Below, piece after piece: positions 1 through 8,074 of a stretch of 36,531 nucleotides of DNA. The stretch covers positions 1 through 36,531 of the forward strand of contig JACRPH010000002.1 in the NCBI GenBank assembly GCA_016214025.1. Direction: 5' to 3'. This DNA comes from Candidatus Woesearchaeota archaeon. Its GTDB lineage: Archaea; Nanobdellota; Nanobdellia; Woesearchaeales; GW2011-AR9. The notes below the pieces were generated by a model, which saw nothing but the letters and a program-made list of their open reading frames with translations, was not told where the DNA came from and made no database searches. Made by a program: the position numbers and the translations under genes. The first letter of the stretch is position 1. Each line of letters opens with the position of its first letter.

Positions 1-49
1 CGCACGTTTCATGATTGAGCAGTGCCTTGCAGCGACGGCAATAATGCAC
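1..49 (-). CDS. Possible zinc-ribbon protein, partial (runs off window)
   Basis: Reading from a GTG at 49 towards the window edge gives MHYCRRCKALLNHETC with no stop. The CxxC pair followed by a His and another Cys resembles the first half of a small zinc ribbon. An in-frame TAG lies directly before the GTG, so this is either a short gene with a GTG start or chance coding. No convincing TATA box or ribosome site was seen upstream. Only 16 codons are visible, so the call is tentative. Confidence 0.22.
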   Translation of the reverse strand, partial: MHYCRRCKALLNHETC

Positions 50-108
50 CTACCGTGCGTATAGATGGATGTCGCAATCAGCCCTTATTGCAAAGAATGT
101 GAGAAAAG

Positions 109-116
109 TATAAAAA
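109..116 (+). promoter_or_regulatory. TATA box for the micro membrane-protein pair
   Basis: TATAAAAA is centred about 26 nt before the ATG at 138. This is the spacing expected if transcription starts at or next to the start codon (leaderless mRNA). It is the main support for calling the 37-aa reading frame a gene. Confidence 0.6.
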
Positions 117-137
117 CACCGCGAGGTTTAAACATAG

Positions 138-251
138 ATGGAACAAGGGCATATAATTCAGGATGCTGGACTTAGAGAGACGCTTCAGATAATTGGGGCG
201 GTATTGGGCATTATTGGAATTGTTATTGCAGTATTATCATTTGTAGCGTAA
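138..251 (+). CDS. Micro membrane protein (37 aa), one TM helix
   Basis: A 37-residue frame with a polar N-terminus of about 15 residues (MEQGHIIQDAGLRETLQ) followed by one hydrophobic helix rich in Ile, Val and Gly that runs to the end. A TATA box 26 nt upstream suggests leaderless expression. Its TAA stop overlaps the ATG of the next micro gene as TAATG, a normal sign of translational coupling. No family is recognised. Function is unknown; the layout suggests a two-subunit membrane unit with the following gene. Confidence 0.5.
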   Translation: MEQGHIIQDAGLRETLQIIGAVLGIIGIVIAVLSFVA

Positions 252-406
252 TGGGAAAAACAACCAGAGCCATAATTTTAGTATCAACTGCGCTTTTGAT
301 AGTGGTTAGTTCAATAAAGTTATTTTTAGCGCAGCCAAACTTATTAGACCGCCTCTTAGCAATTTTTGCAGTGTTACTTTTTTTCTTTGATCAGATAACT
401 CGTTAA
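251..406 (+). CDS. Micro membrane protein (51 aa), two TM helices
   Basis: A 51-residue frame starting inside the stop codon of the preceding gene (TAATG). It begins with a short basic stretch (MGKTTR), then has a hydrophobic helix at about residues 7-27, a short loop, and a second helix at about 34-48 that includes LLFFF. It ends DQITR. No family is recognised. The stop-start overlap and matching hydrophobic character argue that both micro genes are real and co-translated. The following 60 nt hold no further gene and lead into the inverted repeats at 469-555. Confidence 0.48.
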   Translation: MGKTTRAIILVSTALLIVVSSIKLFLAQPNLLDRLLAIFAVLLFFFDQITR

Positions 407-468
407 AATTTAACAAAAGTTATGCAACACCGTAAAACCTACACTTTTTTATTTGTAATCTTGATTAT

Positions 469-516
469 AGAGGACTTTGAATAACCCCCTTTTTCAGTGA
501 TTATTCAAAGTCCTCT
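469..516. repeat. Perfect 16-bp inverted repeat (hairpin 1 of a tandem pair)
   Basis: Arm AGAGGACTTTGAATAA (469-484) is exactly complementary to TTATTCAAAGTCCTCT (501-516), with a 16-nt loop that starts CCCCCTTTTT. It lies between the micro membrane genes and the orphan gene at 592. It could act as a terminator-like RNA hairpin, an operator or a REP-like palindrome. A second related palindrome follows 5 nt later. Confidence 0.85.
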
Positions 517-521
517 TAGAG

Positions 522-555
522 GGTTTTGAACTATTTTGATAGATTATTCAAAACC
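522..555. repeat. Inverted repeat (hairpin 2 of a tandem pair)
   Basis: GGTTTTGAA (522-530) is exactly complementary to TTCAAAACC (547-555), with a 16-nt loop. Its arms resemble the inner part of the preceding hairpin (the right arms share TTATTCAAA), so the two may be diverged copies. It ends 36 nt before the ATG at 592 and may lie in that gene's control region. Confidence 0.75.
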
Positions 556-591
556 ACCTATATCCTGTTTCACCGATATTATTATAAATTA

Positions 592-1242
592 ATGGGCCAC
601 ATTCTTCCGCTGATGGTTTACGAGAAAAATAGGTTTATCCCTTATTTCCCAAAAGAAGTAATTTTCACTCTAGAAGAATCCAATTCTAACACTTGTGGCG
701 GGTGCGGAGAATGCAATCTTACCCTCGGAGCAGAATTGGAACTGATGATCGAGCCTTGGAAAAATCTGTCCGCTACCAAAATAAGTATCTGCGCAGGATA
801 CTGGTTCCGGGAAGAATCTGAGAGGGTAGGGGCTTCCTGTTCTGACCTATATTTGGAGAAGTTAGATATGCCTTTGCCAAAATACGGTCTGGCTCAAATC
901 GTAGAGAATATCCGCTGCGGAAAAGCTCTCCTAGAAAAAGATGTTCCTCTGAAACACCCTTACCTATGTGTCATCGGAGAAGGCGGAGCCAATTTTCATT
1001 ACCGAGTTGATGATGCCGAATCTCCTTTGGGATTTTCTCCAGATAAAATCATTCAGGAGATCGGTGAGCATTACCAAGAAATGGAAAAGCATTTGGGATG
1101 GAGAAGATTTATTCGTTCTGGCAGCAGAGCTGATAGCGACATTCACGAAGAAGAATTAAGCGGGCGATTGTTAAAATTATGTAACAGTTACGGCTTAAGA
1201 GATGAGCGCTCGGGTGTGACAAATAGCTGCTGTTTATCTTAA
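592..1242 (+). CDS. Orphan Cys-rich protein with a GE-motif strand
   Basis: About 216 residues from the ATG at 592. A TTG at 526 would add 22 residues but would put the second hairpin inside the coding region, so I prefer 592; CTATATCC about 30 nt upstream could be its TATA box. No family is recognised. Visible are a CGGCGEC cluster near residue 37, further scattered cysteines, a predicted helix, then a strand reading YLCVIGEGG near residue 125. That last element resembles strands in the proteins at 18120, 19443 and 24821. The protein ends in CC-L-S. There is no signal peptide or membrane segment, so it is probably cytoplasmic. Confidence 0.7.
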   Translation: MGHILPLMVYEKNRFIPYFPKEVIFTLEESNSNTCGGCGECNLTLGAELELMIEPWKNLSATKISICAGYWFREESERVGASCSDLYLEKLDMPLPKYGLAQIVENIRCGKALLEKDVPLKHPYLCVIGEGGANFHYRVDDAESPLGFSPDKIIQEIGEHYQEMEKHLGWRRFIRSGSRADSDIHEEELSGRLLKLCNSYGLRDERSGVTNSCCLS

Positions 1243-1280
1243 ATCCATCACCACCCCCAACCAAATTACCCGATAAGAAG

Positions 1281-1292
1281 AATATTTTTAAA
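1281..1292 (+). promoter_or_regulatory. TATA box for taw3
   Basis: AATATTTTTAAA is centred 28 nt before the ATG at 1315. This supports the ATG over the upstream TTG at 1303. Confidence 0.5.
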
Positions 1293-1314
1293 CCAGCACT
1301 TTTTGATTATAGTC

Positions 1315-1863
1315 ATGCCCAATTTCCCCAACAACAAGAAAACATTCCTGGCAAAACTAGATAAATCCAAGAAAGGCGATATAGATGGGAAAATCCTGCC
1401 TCTTTTAAAGATAATAAACTCCAAACCCAATTATTACACCACCTCTTCCTGCTCCGGCAGGGTGTATCTTTGGTCTGGCAGCGGAAAAAAGAACGAAACG
1501 GAGTGGCTGAAAGTAAGCCATGACTTGGTTGAAGAGGATTTCTTTGAATTAAAAGCTGTCTCGGGGTTAGTTTGGCTTAGATTAGAAGACATGATTCTGC
1601 ACATTTGCTGTAAAGATTTAGACAGTGCAAATAAGCTCTTAGAACTATCCCGTCGCATCTACAAAAAGAGCTGCATCCTTTCTGCCAGCAACAAAATTAT
1701 TGTAGAAATAAGAGGCAGTGAATTTATCGAAATGCCTTTATTTTTAGATGGAAAGTTATTGTTTAATGGAGAGATGGAATGGCTGGTTAACTTAGTTAAT
1801 TCAAGATTAAAAGCAATTTGGAAGAGAACAAATAAATTGGCCCAATTTATGGTGTCTGTTTAG
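1315..1863 (+). CDS. taw3: tRNA wyosine-derivative methyltransferase Taw3/TYW3 family
   Basis: 182 residues from the ATG at 1315. The signature is NYYTTSSCSGR at about residues 39-49, the conserved TYW3/Taw3 motif, preceded by the usual KKGDID segment that opens the domain. TYW3-family enzymes use S-adenosylmethionine to methylate the N4 position of the tricyclic wyosine intermediate at G37 of tRNA-Phe. Length is close to the family's single-domain size. An in-frame TTG at 1303 could add four residues, but the TATA spacing favours 1315. It is a lone gene, not obviously in an operon; Taw1 and Taw2 are not in the window. The stop is TAG. Confidence 0.88.
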   Translation: MPNFPNNKKTFLAKLDKSKKGDIDGKILPLLKIINSKPNYYTTSSCSGRVYLWSGSGKKNETEWLKVSHDLVEEDFFELKAVSGLVWLRLEDMILHICCKDLDSANKLLELSRRIYKKSCILSASNKIIVEIRGSEFIEMPLFLDGKLLFNGEMEWLVNLVNSRLKAIWKRTNKLAQFMVSV

Positions 1864-1883
1864 CATCATATAAAGTTGAGCTG

Positions 1884-1891
1884 TATAAAAA
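1884..1891 (+). promoter_or_regulatory. TATA box for the lipoprotein gene
   Basis: TATAAAAA lies about 30 nt before the ATG at 1917, suggesting a leaderless or very short-leader transcript. Confidence 0.5.
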
Positions 1892-1916
1892 GTAATAAAT
1901 TAAACAGTAATAAATT

Positions 1917-2363
1917 ATGATGAACATGAAACAAAAATATTTTTTGATAATGGGGTTACTTGGTATTATTGTTTTTATTAGCGGTTGCGTTAAGCAAACT
2001 CCACCAGAGACGGCCGTTACTGCTCTTTTGGATAATTCATTTCAGCTTAAAATCAACCAAACTGCATTCATTGAGAGCGAAAATCTTAAAATTAAATTCC
2101 TGAATGTAACGGAGGATTCTAGATGCCCTTCTGATGTTGTATGTGTTTGGGGAGGACAAGTAACAGTTGTGGTTAACGTTTTAAAAAATAACAAAAACCG
2201 TGGAGATTTCAATTTAACCAGTAGAGCAGCTCAGGGGGAGATGGCAATTAAAAATTTAGAAAGAGATTCTATAAAATTAATAAAAGTTGAACCTTATCCG
2301 AAAACAACTCCAAAGATAGAGCTTTCTGACTACAATATAATACTTATTGTTTTTAAAATATAA
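1917..2363 (+). CDS. Small secreted lipoprotein with a conserved DSRCP...CVW motif
   Basis: 148 residues. The N-terminus is a basic start plus a hydrophobic stretch ending in the lipobox FISGC (Cys at about residue 24), so it should be exported and lipid-anchored. The mature part contains EDSRCPSDVVCVWGGQ, a paired-Cys motif I recognise from small uncharacterised lipoproteins in bacteria and archaea; the two cysteines may form a disulfide. The rest is beta-rich. Three ATG codons lie close together at the start (1917, 1920, 1926); the first fits the TATA spacing. No enzymatic role is evident. Confidence 0.75.
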   Translation: MMNMKQKYFLIMGLLGIIVFISGCVKQTPPETAVTALLDNSFQLKINQTAFIESENLKIKFLNVTEDSRCPSDVVCVWGGQVTVVVNVLKNNKNRGDFNLTSRAAQGEMAIKNLERDSIKLIKVEPYPKTTPKIELSDYNIILIVFKI

Positions 2364-2396
2364 AATGATATATAAAAACTAGGGAAAACTTAATTT

Positions 2397-2747
2397 TTAA
2401 ATTGCATATTTGTGCATGTTCTCATCTAACCACCCTTTGGTGTAATCCTGAATAGCGTTAACCTTTCCCCTAAGCTCATCAGGGATAGTAAATTCTTCAT
2501 CTACAATTCCGCGAACTACTGCCGTTAATCCTATTCCTTTAATGATAGACAGCTCAAAGCACTTACTATCGTCTTCCTCATATAATTTTCTGACTAAAGG
2601 AAGAACGGTTGGCCCGAGCTTGACCATTCTTTTGAACGCTCTGCAGTTAAGCACAACTTCAGGATTAGAATCACATTGTACTTCTGGCTTCTGGCAATAC
2701 TCTTTCCATTCTTTCATTACTTGATCAAATTTATCTTCAATTGACAT
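2397..2747 (-). CDS. Small helical conserved hypothetical protein
   Basis: 116 residues, mostly helical and charged, with no signal or membrane segment. The segments KEWKEYCQKPEV, AFKRMVKLGPTVLPLVRKLYE and a following IKGIG stretch look like a HEAT-like helical hairpin seen in small hypothetical proteins, but the family is not identified with certainty. It lies downstream of the surface operon on the same strand, 36 nt after its last gene, and may be transcribed with it or from its own promoter. The convergent lipoprotein gene ends about 30 nt away. Confidence 0.65.
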   Translation of the reverse strand: MSIEDKFDQVMKEWKEYCQKPEVQCDSNPEVVLNCRAFKRMVKLGPTVLPLVRKLYEEDDSKCFELSIIKGIGLTAVVRGIVDEEFTIPDELRGKVNAIQDYTKGWLDENMHKYAI

Positions 2748-2782
2748 TTTTGGAACCTAAAAAATAAATAAAAACAAAAAAC

Positions 2783-5700
2783 CTATTCAACCTTTCTCTT
2801 CCCGCCTTTCATCAGCACGGCAAAAGCCAGGATGATGGCGATGAACCCCAATATTACCAATGCGCCTAACATCAGAGTGTATTCGGGCGTATCTCGGAAA
2901 GCTACTTTAGTGGTAGTCTGAGTTACTGCTTGAGCCTGCTCAGCTTGCTTCTTAGCCAATAATTGCTGCTGCAACTGCTCCTGCATTTGTTTAGCTACAT
3001 CTTCAGTGCTGTAGGACGGCTGAGGCTGTGTAGCAGTAGAGGTGGTTAAGCATTCTTTTACTTCAACATTTACGCTGTCAGTCTCTTCCAGCTTTCCATC
3101 TAGGTATAGTTCAACGATTACCGGATAAGTTCCAGCAGCTGCGCCTTCCAAGTTCAGGTTGAATGAAGCGTCGTAAGTGTTATCGCTTCCAGAGTAATCA
3201 TCTAACTTGATGTTATCTCTAATTAGCTCCATTCCTAAAGCAGTGTTCTTGACTTTCACTTGTACATCATCTTCATCGCTCTTGCCGATGTTCTTTAATT
3301 CAACCTCTAAGCTAGTCTGGCGATTGCATTCAAGTATGGTAGAGCTTGAGGTTACTTCGTTTAGGAGTACTTTATGTTTCTGGCGGTCAACTTTTACTTT
3401 CACGGTAGTAAGTGTTTCATGAGTGCTATCATCATCAGCATCTCCTTCTACTAAAATCTCTACGGTGTATTCGTCTTCGTCAACATTTTCAGTGCTTAAG
3501 TCAATCTTAACTTTAACCGTATCATCATCTCCCTCATCCAAGTCAAACGAATCGGACTCTTCATCAATATCATCGCCGTCGACATCAAGTATAGTTACAG
3601 TAACGGTAACGTCTTCCATATCTTCAGTGTAGTCGTTCTTAACTTCAACCTCAAACTCGTTTTCTTTCTCTAACGACAGCTCACCGTTCTTTTTGCCATT
3701 CACTTCCACCGATTCAATGGTTAAAGCACTCTTGGGATTCAAGTTAATGGGAGCAGTTTCAGTGTCTTCAGTGCTGCTTACTTTCACGCTGCCAATGGAA
3801 TGGCTACCCGAGGATTCTCCTGTAGGTATGGTTAGAGTTAAAATCACAGGTATTGATTGTTGTGGGTCAAGTGTAGTTGAGGATAGCACAATCGGATTTG
3901 GTTGGATATTGTATTTACTATCCACCCCCACAAATTCTACTTTTAAGTTAGTTAGCGGATTAAGGCTGCCACTATTTTTTATCGTAAATGTGGTGTTTAC
4001 AGTAGTGTTCCAATTTACGCTGTCAAAGTTTATTGCAGAGATTTCTATCGCGGCAGGAACGTTTTCAACTACTACATAAGTAGAGAAGCTGTTTACGTCA
4101 AAAGTTACCGTTCCGCCGGAAATTGTAGGTTTGATGGTAGTAATCTCAGTAGCTTGACTCTTGTCTGAAGTGAACTTAGCAGTTTTCTTAATTACCGGAT
4201 TGGTTAAGCCAGTGTTGTATAAAGTTATAGTTGCCGGTTGGTTTATTCCTGCCGCTTTGCTAGAATCAATCGCTGCTAACTTGTCTTCAAGCTTTACTAC
4301 ATCTGCAAGTTTAGCTACACTGGATAGGTCTACGGCATTCTTGAATTTAATCTCACCGTAGCTGTTTTTTAAGGTTAAGTCTTTTACCGAGTTTATATTA
4401 GTAATGGAGGTTTCATCTACACCAAATTGGGCTAAGTCTAAAGGCTTATCGGTAGTAGTAATGATCCAAGTCCAAGTTTTAATATTACCAGTATCATCGA
4501 CAACAACATTACCCTTTTTATCTTTAAGCGTTAGTTCAACTTCAAACTCGCCCACTTTTCCATTTGCATTGAATGGATAAGTAAAACACTTCCCGGGAGT
4601 TGCTTTTTGTGGTATAGTCTTGCCTTTAGTACTGTCGTACCAGTCAGCTTCGCTAATATCTGTTCCTGGGCATAGCTCAGCATCTTTGAATTTAGTAATA
4701 GGTACTAGTTCATTTTTTAGTACGGGTCCGATTGTATCTACATCAGATATGGGGGTTCCCCCGGTGTTCCAGTCGGTATCATCAGTTAAATCTTCAGTTA
4801 CTTTTACAATTATTTTCTTAGTGTCGCTCAGCCCAGCAGGATCGGTCACCGTCAGCTCAAACTCTTCGCTACCATGCCAGTCTTTTTCAGCGCTGAAAAC
4901 TAATTTTTCTCCATCTTTCAATACCATTACTTTCTTATTGCCTTCGGTGGAGAATGATAGTTCAGATAGCTCATTATCAACATCTTTTACCCAGTCACTT
5001 ATCTTTATACTTGCGGTTGTATCCTCGCTAAAAGTTACCTGAAGAGGCACATTTTTAAACTCTGGCGCGTCATTCTTACCGGTTACGGTTATGGTGAATG
5101 TTTCTTTGTTTTCGTCAGCTTTTTCTTTGTTGATGGTTAGTTCAATTTCACTGAATAGGTTTTCTCCGTCATTTAAGCTTGAGGCAACGACATTTTCATT
5201 TTTTGTAGGATCTGCACCAAAAGGCCAGTCGCAGTGTAAAATACCCCCATACACTTGACCCTTTTTGTTTAGGTTTTGATCTCCGCAAATTATCAATGTC
5301 TCATTTGACTGCTTGGTTACAGTGAAAGTGAAATCATTAGTTTTATCTGTATCGGTCATCTTGTCTTTATCTTCTTTCCCAACTAACAGCTTTATTAAGT
5401 CAATCTCTAATCCAGTATTCTCCTCAGTTAATTCACTAACTGAGATGTTTAAGCAGCCGTGTTTAGTTAATTTTATAGTTTCGCTGTCAGATTTTTCTTT
5501 TCCATCGTAAGTGTAGGTAAACGTTACGCTAATGGTGTGCTCTCCCACAGACATTTCTGTAGTGTTTATGCTAATTGGATGCATGTCTCCCTGACTACCA
5601 TTCAGTAACTGAATTCCGGTCAATGATTGATCATCGGTTACAGGATTGCCATTTTCTTTAACTGAAACACTGATGTCATCAATTACGCTCTTCCCAGAAT

Positions 5701-8047
5701 TAATGTACGATGCCATTAACTTTAATTGTGGATTGCAGTAAGTCTCGTTTACTTCTTTTCCATCTTTTTTCTCAAATTCAAGCTTGGTTATTTTTAATTC
5801 ACCGGTTTCTTTACCGATATTTAGGTTGAAGTCAAAAGCACTATCGTTAACTTCTTTCCAGTTTACATCGGTGGCATCCACTTTTACAGTAAAGTGTGAG
5901 GCTTTTGTATCTACATTTCCCGGTAGTTTCTGCTTTGTCGTGAACGTCTGTGAATTGCTCGGCGTTAGTAATATGTTCTCAAAAGTATCGCCTTTTAGTT
6001 GAATTCCAGATTTGTCGTTATCCACAAAGTTTATAGTTAAGTCTTTTATGGTGCTCTTCCAATTATTCTTCACAGTTACTTCTATATCAAACTCTTCTTC
6101 TGGCTTTATTCCGGTTGAGGTTTCTCCATCTGCTACAGCTACTCCTTTAACTTTAACCTCAACCACTTTAATAGTCTCGAGCACTTTCACTTTTATTTGC
6201 CCTTTATTATCTGTAAACTTGTCTGCATCTAACGCGTTTTTAGATTTAATGTTGATATCAATGGTTGAAGCACCGGATACATCATTTTTTGGGGTACACT
6301 CTATCTCTCCTGCATTTTGAGTAGGTCTACAATCAACCAGTTCAGGATTAGACTGTTTGTCAATACTAAACACTATGTTCTCTTTCTCTCCCGAAGAGAT
6401 TTCTGGGTTTAGGTATTTGGTTAGATTTACTACTTTACCTGCTTCTCCTTCAAATAATTCGAGAACTGGATCTTCTGGTATAAAGCATTTGTTTTTGGTA
6501 ATAGTTGTGGATGTGTTCACAAAATCTTTGTCGCCATCAGCACCAACAATCTCTAATACCACATCTAATTTGTTCTCACCTATGTTTAATTCAGAAGTAT
6601 TGAATTCTAAACTAATAGGTTCACTGTTAGATGGATCGATTGATACTTTGTTACTTGTTAATTTTTTGTCTCCCGTTTTGACATCTATGTATACATCTAA
6701 CTTTTGAATTCCCAAGTTCTCCACATCAACGTTCATCTTTAACCATTGGTCACAGTAAGTTTTAGTCTTATTATTTTCAAAGTTAATCTTATAGCTAAAA
6801 TCGGAGATAAACTTCCCAATATCTATGGAAAAGTCAAATAGGTCTTCTTTTCCAAAAAAAACGAATTTATTACTCCATGCTTTTAAATAAAGAGTGTATT
6901 CTCCACCATTCCCATTAAAATTAGGCACTTCTCTTTCGAAAGTTATTAGTACCTCTTCTCCTGGTTTTATGGAGTTTATTACGTAAGGACACACAGCGGT
7001 TTCTGGCGAGCACTTGAATGAAAATTGCTTATTTTCTTCATATAAGTCAACTTTAACGTTGGTTATTTCTTCGTCGCCGTTATTTTTTACTGTGGCTTGT
7101 ATAGTGAATTTGTTTCCTGGTTTAAGCGCTATCCCCTCGACTTTCTTGTTTTCTATCACAACAAACTCTTTACCTTCTTTTTTGAGGGTAATGTTGGTTA
7201 CATCGAGGTAAGGCTTTACGGTTAAGTTGAAGCTTTTTTCAACTTCTTTTATTCCATCAGTTACTTTAACTGTAATGTCTTTATATTCCCCCAGAGCCGA
7301 AGTTTTATAAGTAATCTTAGCCGAATAATCGTCTATCTTTTCTAGCTCCATTCCAGCAGGTGCATTAAGTAAATCTATGGAAAATACTAACTTATCTTTA
7401 TCTAAATCCTCTGCATTAATTGTGAATTCCCATTCAATGCCCTCAACTGCAATCTCATTTTCGGGGAATGTAGTAAATTTTGGGACATCATTGTTGGATT
7501 TTCCAGGTGTTCCCTTATCTCCTGCTCCATAGGTTGAAGTAGCTTTCTTCCAATTGTCAGCAACATCGTTACCTAAAGAAGGATCTTTTAATTCCATGGA
7601 TACGCCGTCACCAAAATTGAAGGCGGTGGCAGTAGTGTACTTAACGTTGTCTTGCTCTACTCCGGTATCATCTAAAATGATTATTGCATCATTACTGTTA
7701 GCTAAACTGAAATTGCTATATTGATAATCACACTTTAGTCCACCATTAACATTAATATCTTTATTTCTGCATAATAATAAGTATTTTTCTGGGAGTAGTA
7801 TTAATTCCCCACCATTGTTTATTTTGTGAGTATTGCTTCCTTCATCTTTAATAGTCCATCCATCTATATTCACATTATTTTCCTTATCAGTATTATATAA
7901 TTCAAAGTATTCTCCTAGAGTATCATCTACTGCATTGGGGTTAGGCATCACCTCATTAATCACTACTGCTCCCCACGCTGCTTTAGCTGTAAGCAGTACT
8001 AATAGCAGCATCGCCATCACGGTAAAGATTTGGTTCATTCGTTTCAT
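2783..8047 (-). CDS. Giant anchored surface protein: lamin-tail, cadherin-like and Ig-like repeats
   Basis: 1754 residues. A signal peptide (residues 1-26) is followed by a lamin-tail domain (about 27-165; starts VVINEVMPNP, ends near DNVKY). Next come many beta-sandwich modules. Cadherin/Ig-like segments lie near 185-280 and 1010-1110, and CARDB/NEW3-like segments with a repeated KPGxxFxIxxxVKNN pattern lie near 290-800 and later. A very acidic stretch near residue 1500 (DVDGDDIDEESD) may bind calcium. A Gln-rich coiled segment precedes a C-terminal TM helix and basic tail GGKRKVE. The start has a GAGGTAA ribosome site. It is the last of four surface genes on this strand. A role in the cell envelope or in attachment is inferred from its architecture. 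Confidence 0.85.
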   Translation of the reverse strand: MKRMNQIFTVMAMLLLVLLTAKAAWGAVVINEVMPNPNAVDDTLGEYFELYNTDKENNVNIDGWTIKDEGSNTHKINNGGELILLPEKYLLLCRNKDINVNGGLKCDYQYSNFSLANSNDAIIILDDTGVEQDNVKYTTATAFNFGDGVSMELKDPSLGNDVADNWKKATSTYGAGDKGTPGKSNNDVPKFTTFPENEIAVEGIEWEFTINAEDLDKDKLVFSIDLLNAPAGMELEKIDDYSAKITYKTSALGEYKDITVKVTDGIKEVEKSFNLTVKPYLDVTNITLKKEGKEFVVIENKKVEGIALKPGNKFTIQATVKNNGDEEITNVKVDLYEENKQFSFKCSPETAVCPYVINSIKPGEEVLITFEREVPNFNGNGGEYTLYLKAWSNKFVFFGKEDLFDFSIDIGKFISDFSYKINFENNKTKTYCDQWLKMNVDVENLGIQKLDVYIDVKTGDKKLTSNKVSIDPSNSEPISLEFNTSELNIGENKLDVVLEIVGADGDKDFVNTSTTITKNKCFIPEDPVLELFEGEAGKVVNLTKYLNPEISSGEKENIVFSIDKQSNPELVDCRPTQNAGEIECTPKNDVSGASTIDINIKSKNALDADKFTDNKGQIKVKVLETIKVVEVKVKGVAVADGETSTGIKPEEEFDIEVTVKNNWKSTIKDLTINFVDNDKSGIQLKGDTFENILLTPSNSQTFTTKQKLPGNVDTKASHFTVKVDATDVNWKEVNDSAFDFNLNIGKETGELKITKLEFEKKDGKEVNETYCNPQLKLMASYINSGKSVIDDISVSVKENGNPVTDDQSLTGIQLLNGSQGDMHPISINTTEMSVGEHTISVTFTYTYDGKEKSDSETIKLTKHGCLNISVSELTEENTGLEIDLIKLLVGKEDKDKMTDTDKTNDFTFTVTKQSNETLIICGDQNLNKKGQVYGGILHCDWPFGADPTKNENVVASSLNDGENLFSEIELTINKEKADENKETFTITVTGKNDAPEFKNVPLQVTFSEDTTASIKISDWVKDVDNELSELSFSTEGNKKVMVLKDGEKLVFSAEKDWHGSEEFELTVTDPAGLSDTKKIIVKVTEDLTDDTDWNTGGTPISDVDTIGPVLKNELVPITKFKDAELCPGTDISEADWYDSTKGKTIPQKATPGKCFTYPFNANGKVGEFEVELTLKDKKGNVVVDDTGNIKTWTWIITTTDKPLDLAQFGVDETSITNINSVKDLTLKNSYGEIKFKNAVDLSSVAKLADVVKLEDKLAAIDSSKAAGINQPATITLYNTGLTNPVIKKTAKFTSDKSQATEITTIKPTISGGTVTFDVNSFSTYVVVENVPAAIEISAINFDSVNWNTTVNTTFTIKNSGSLNPLTNLKVEFVGVDSKYNIQPNPIVLSSTTLDPQQSIPVILTLTIPTGESSGSHSIGSVKVSSTEDTETAPINLNPKSALTIESVEVNGKKNGELSLEKENEFEVEVKNDYTEDMEDVTVTVTILDVDGDDIDEESDSFDLDEGDDDTVKVKIDLSTENVDEDEYTVEILVEGDADDDSTHETLTTVKVKVDRQKHKVLLNEVTSSSTILECNRQTSLEVELKNIGKSDEDDVQVKVKNTALGMELIRDNIKLDDYSGSDNTYDASFNLNLEGAAAGTYPVIVELYLDGKLEETDSVNVEVKECLTTSTATQPQPSYSTEDVAKQMQEQLQQQLLAKKQAEQAQAVTQTTTKVAFRDTPEYTLMLGALVILGFIAIILAFAVLMKGGKRKVE

Positions 8048-8074
8048 TTTGTTACCTCATTTGTTTGTTGAGCA

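Noticed and set aside
65-175. 36-residue plus-strand frame with a CKEC pair
   Set aside because: It overlaps the better supported micro membrane gene at 138 and has a stop directly before its ATG and no TATA box; kept only as a curiosity.
3207-7211. Many open frames on the plus strand inside the giant surface gene
   Set aside because: They are antisense shadows of the repetitive 1754-aa coding region, Ser/Thr-rich by complement, without TATA or ribosome sites.
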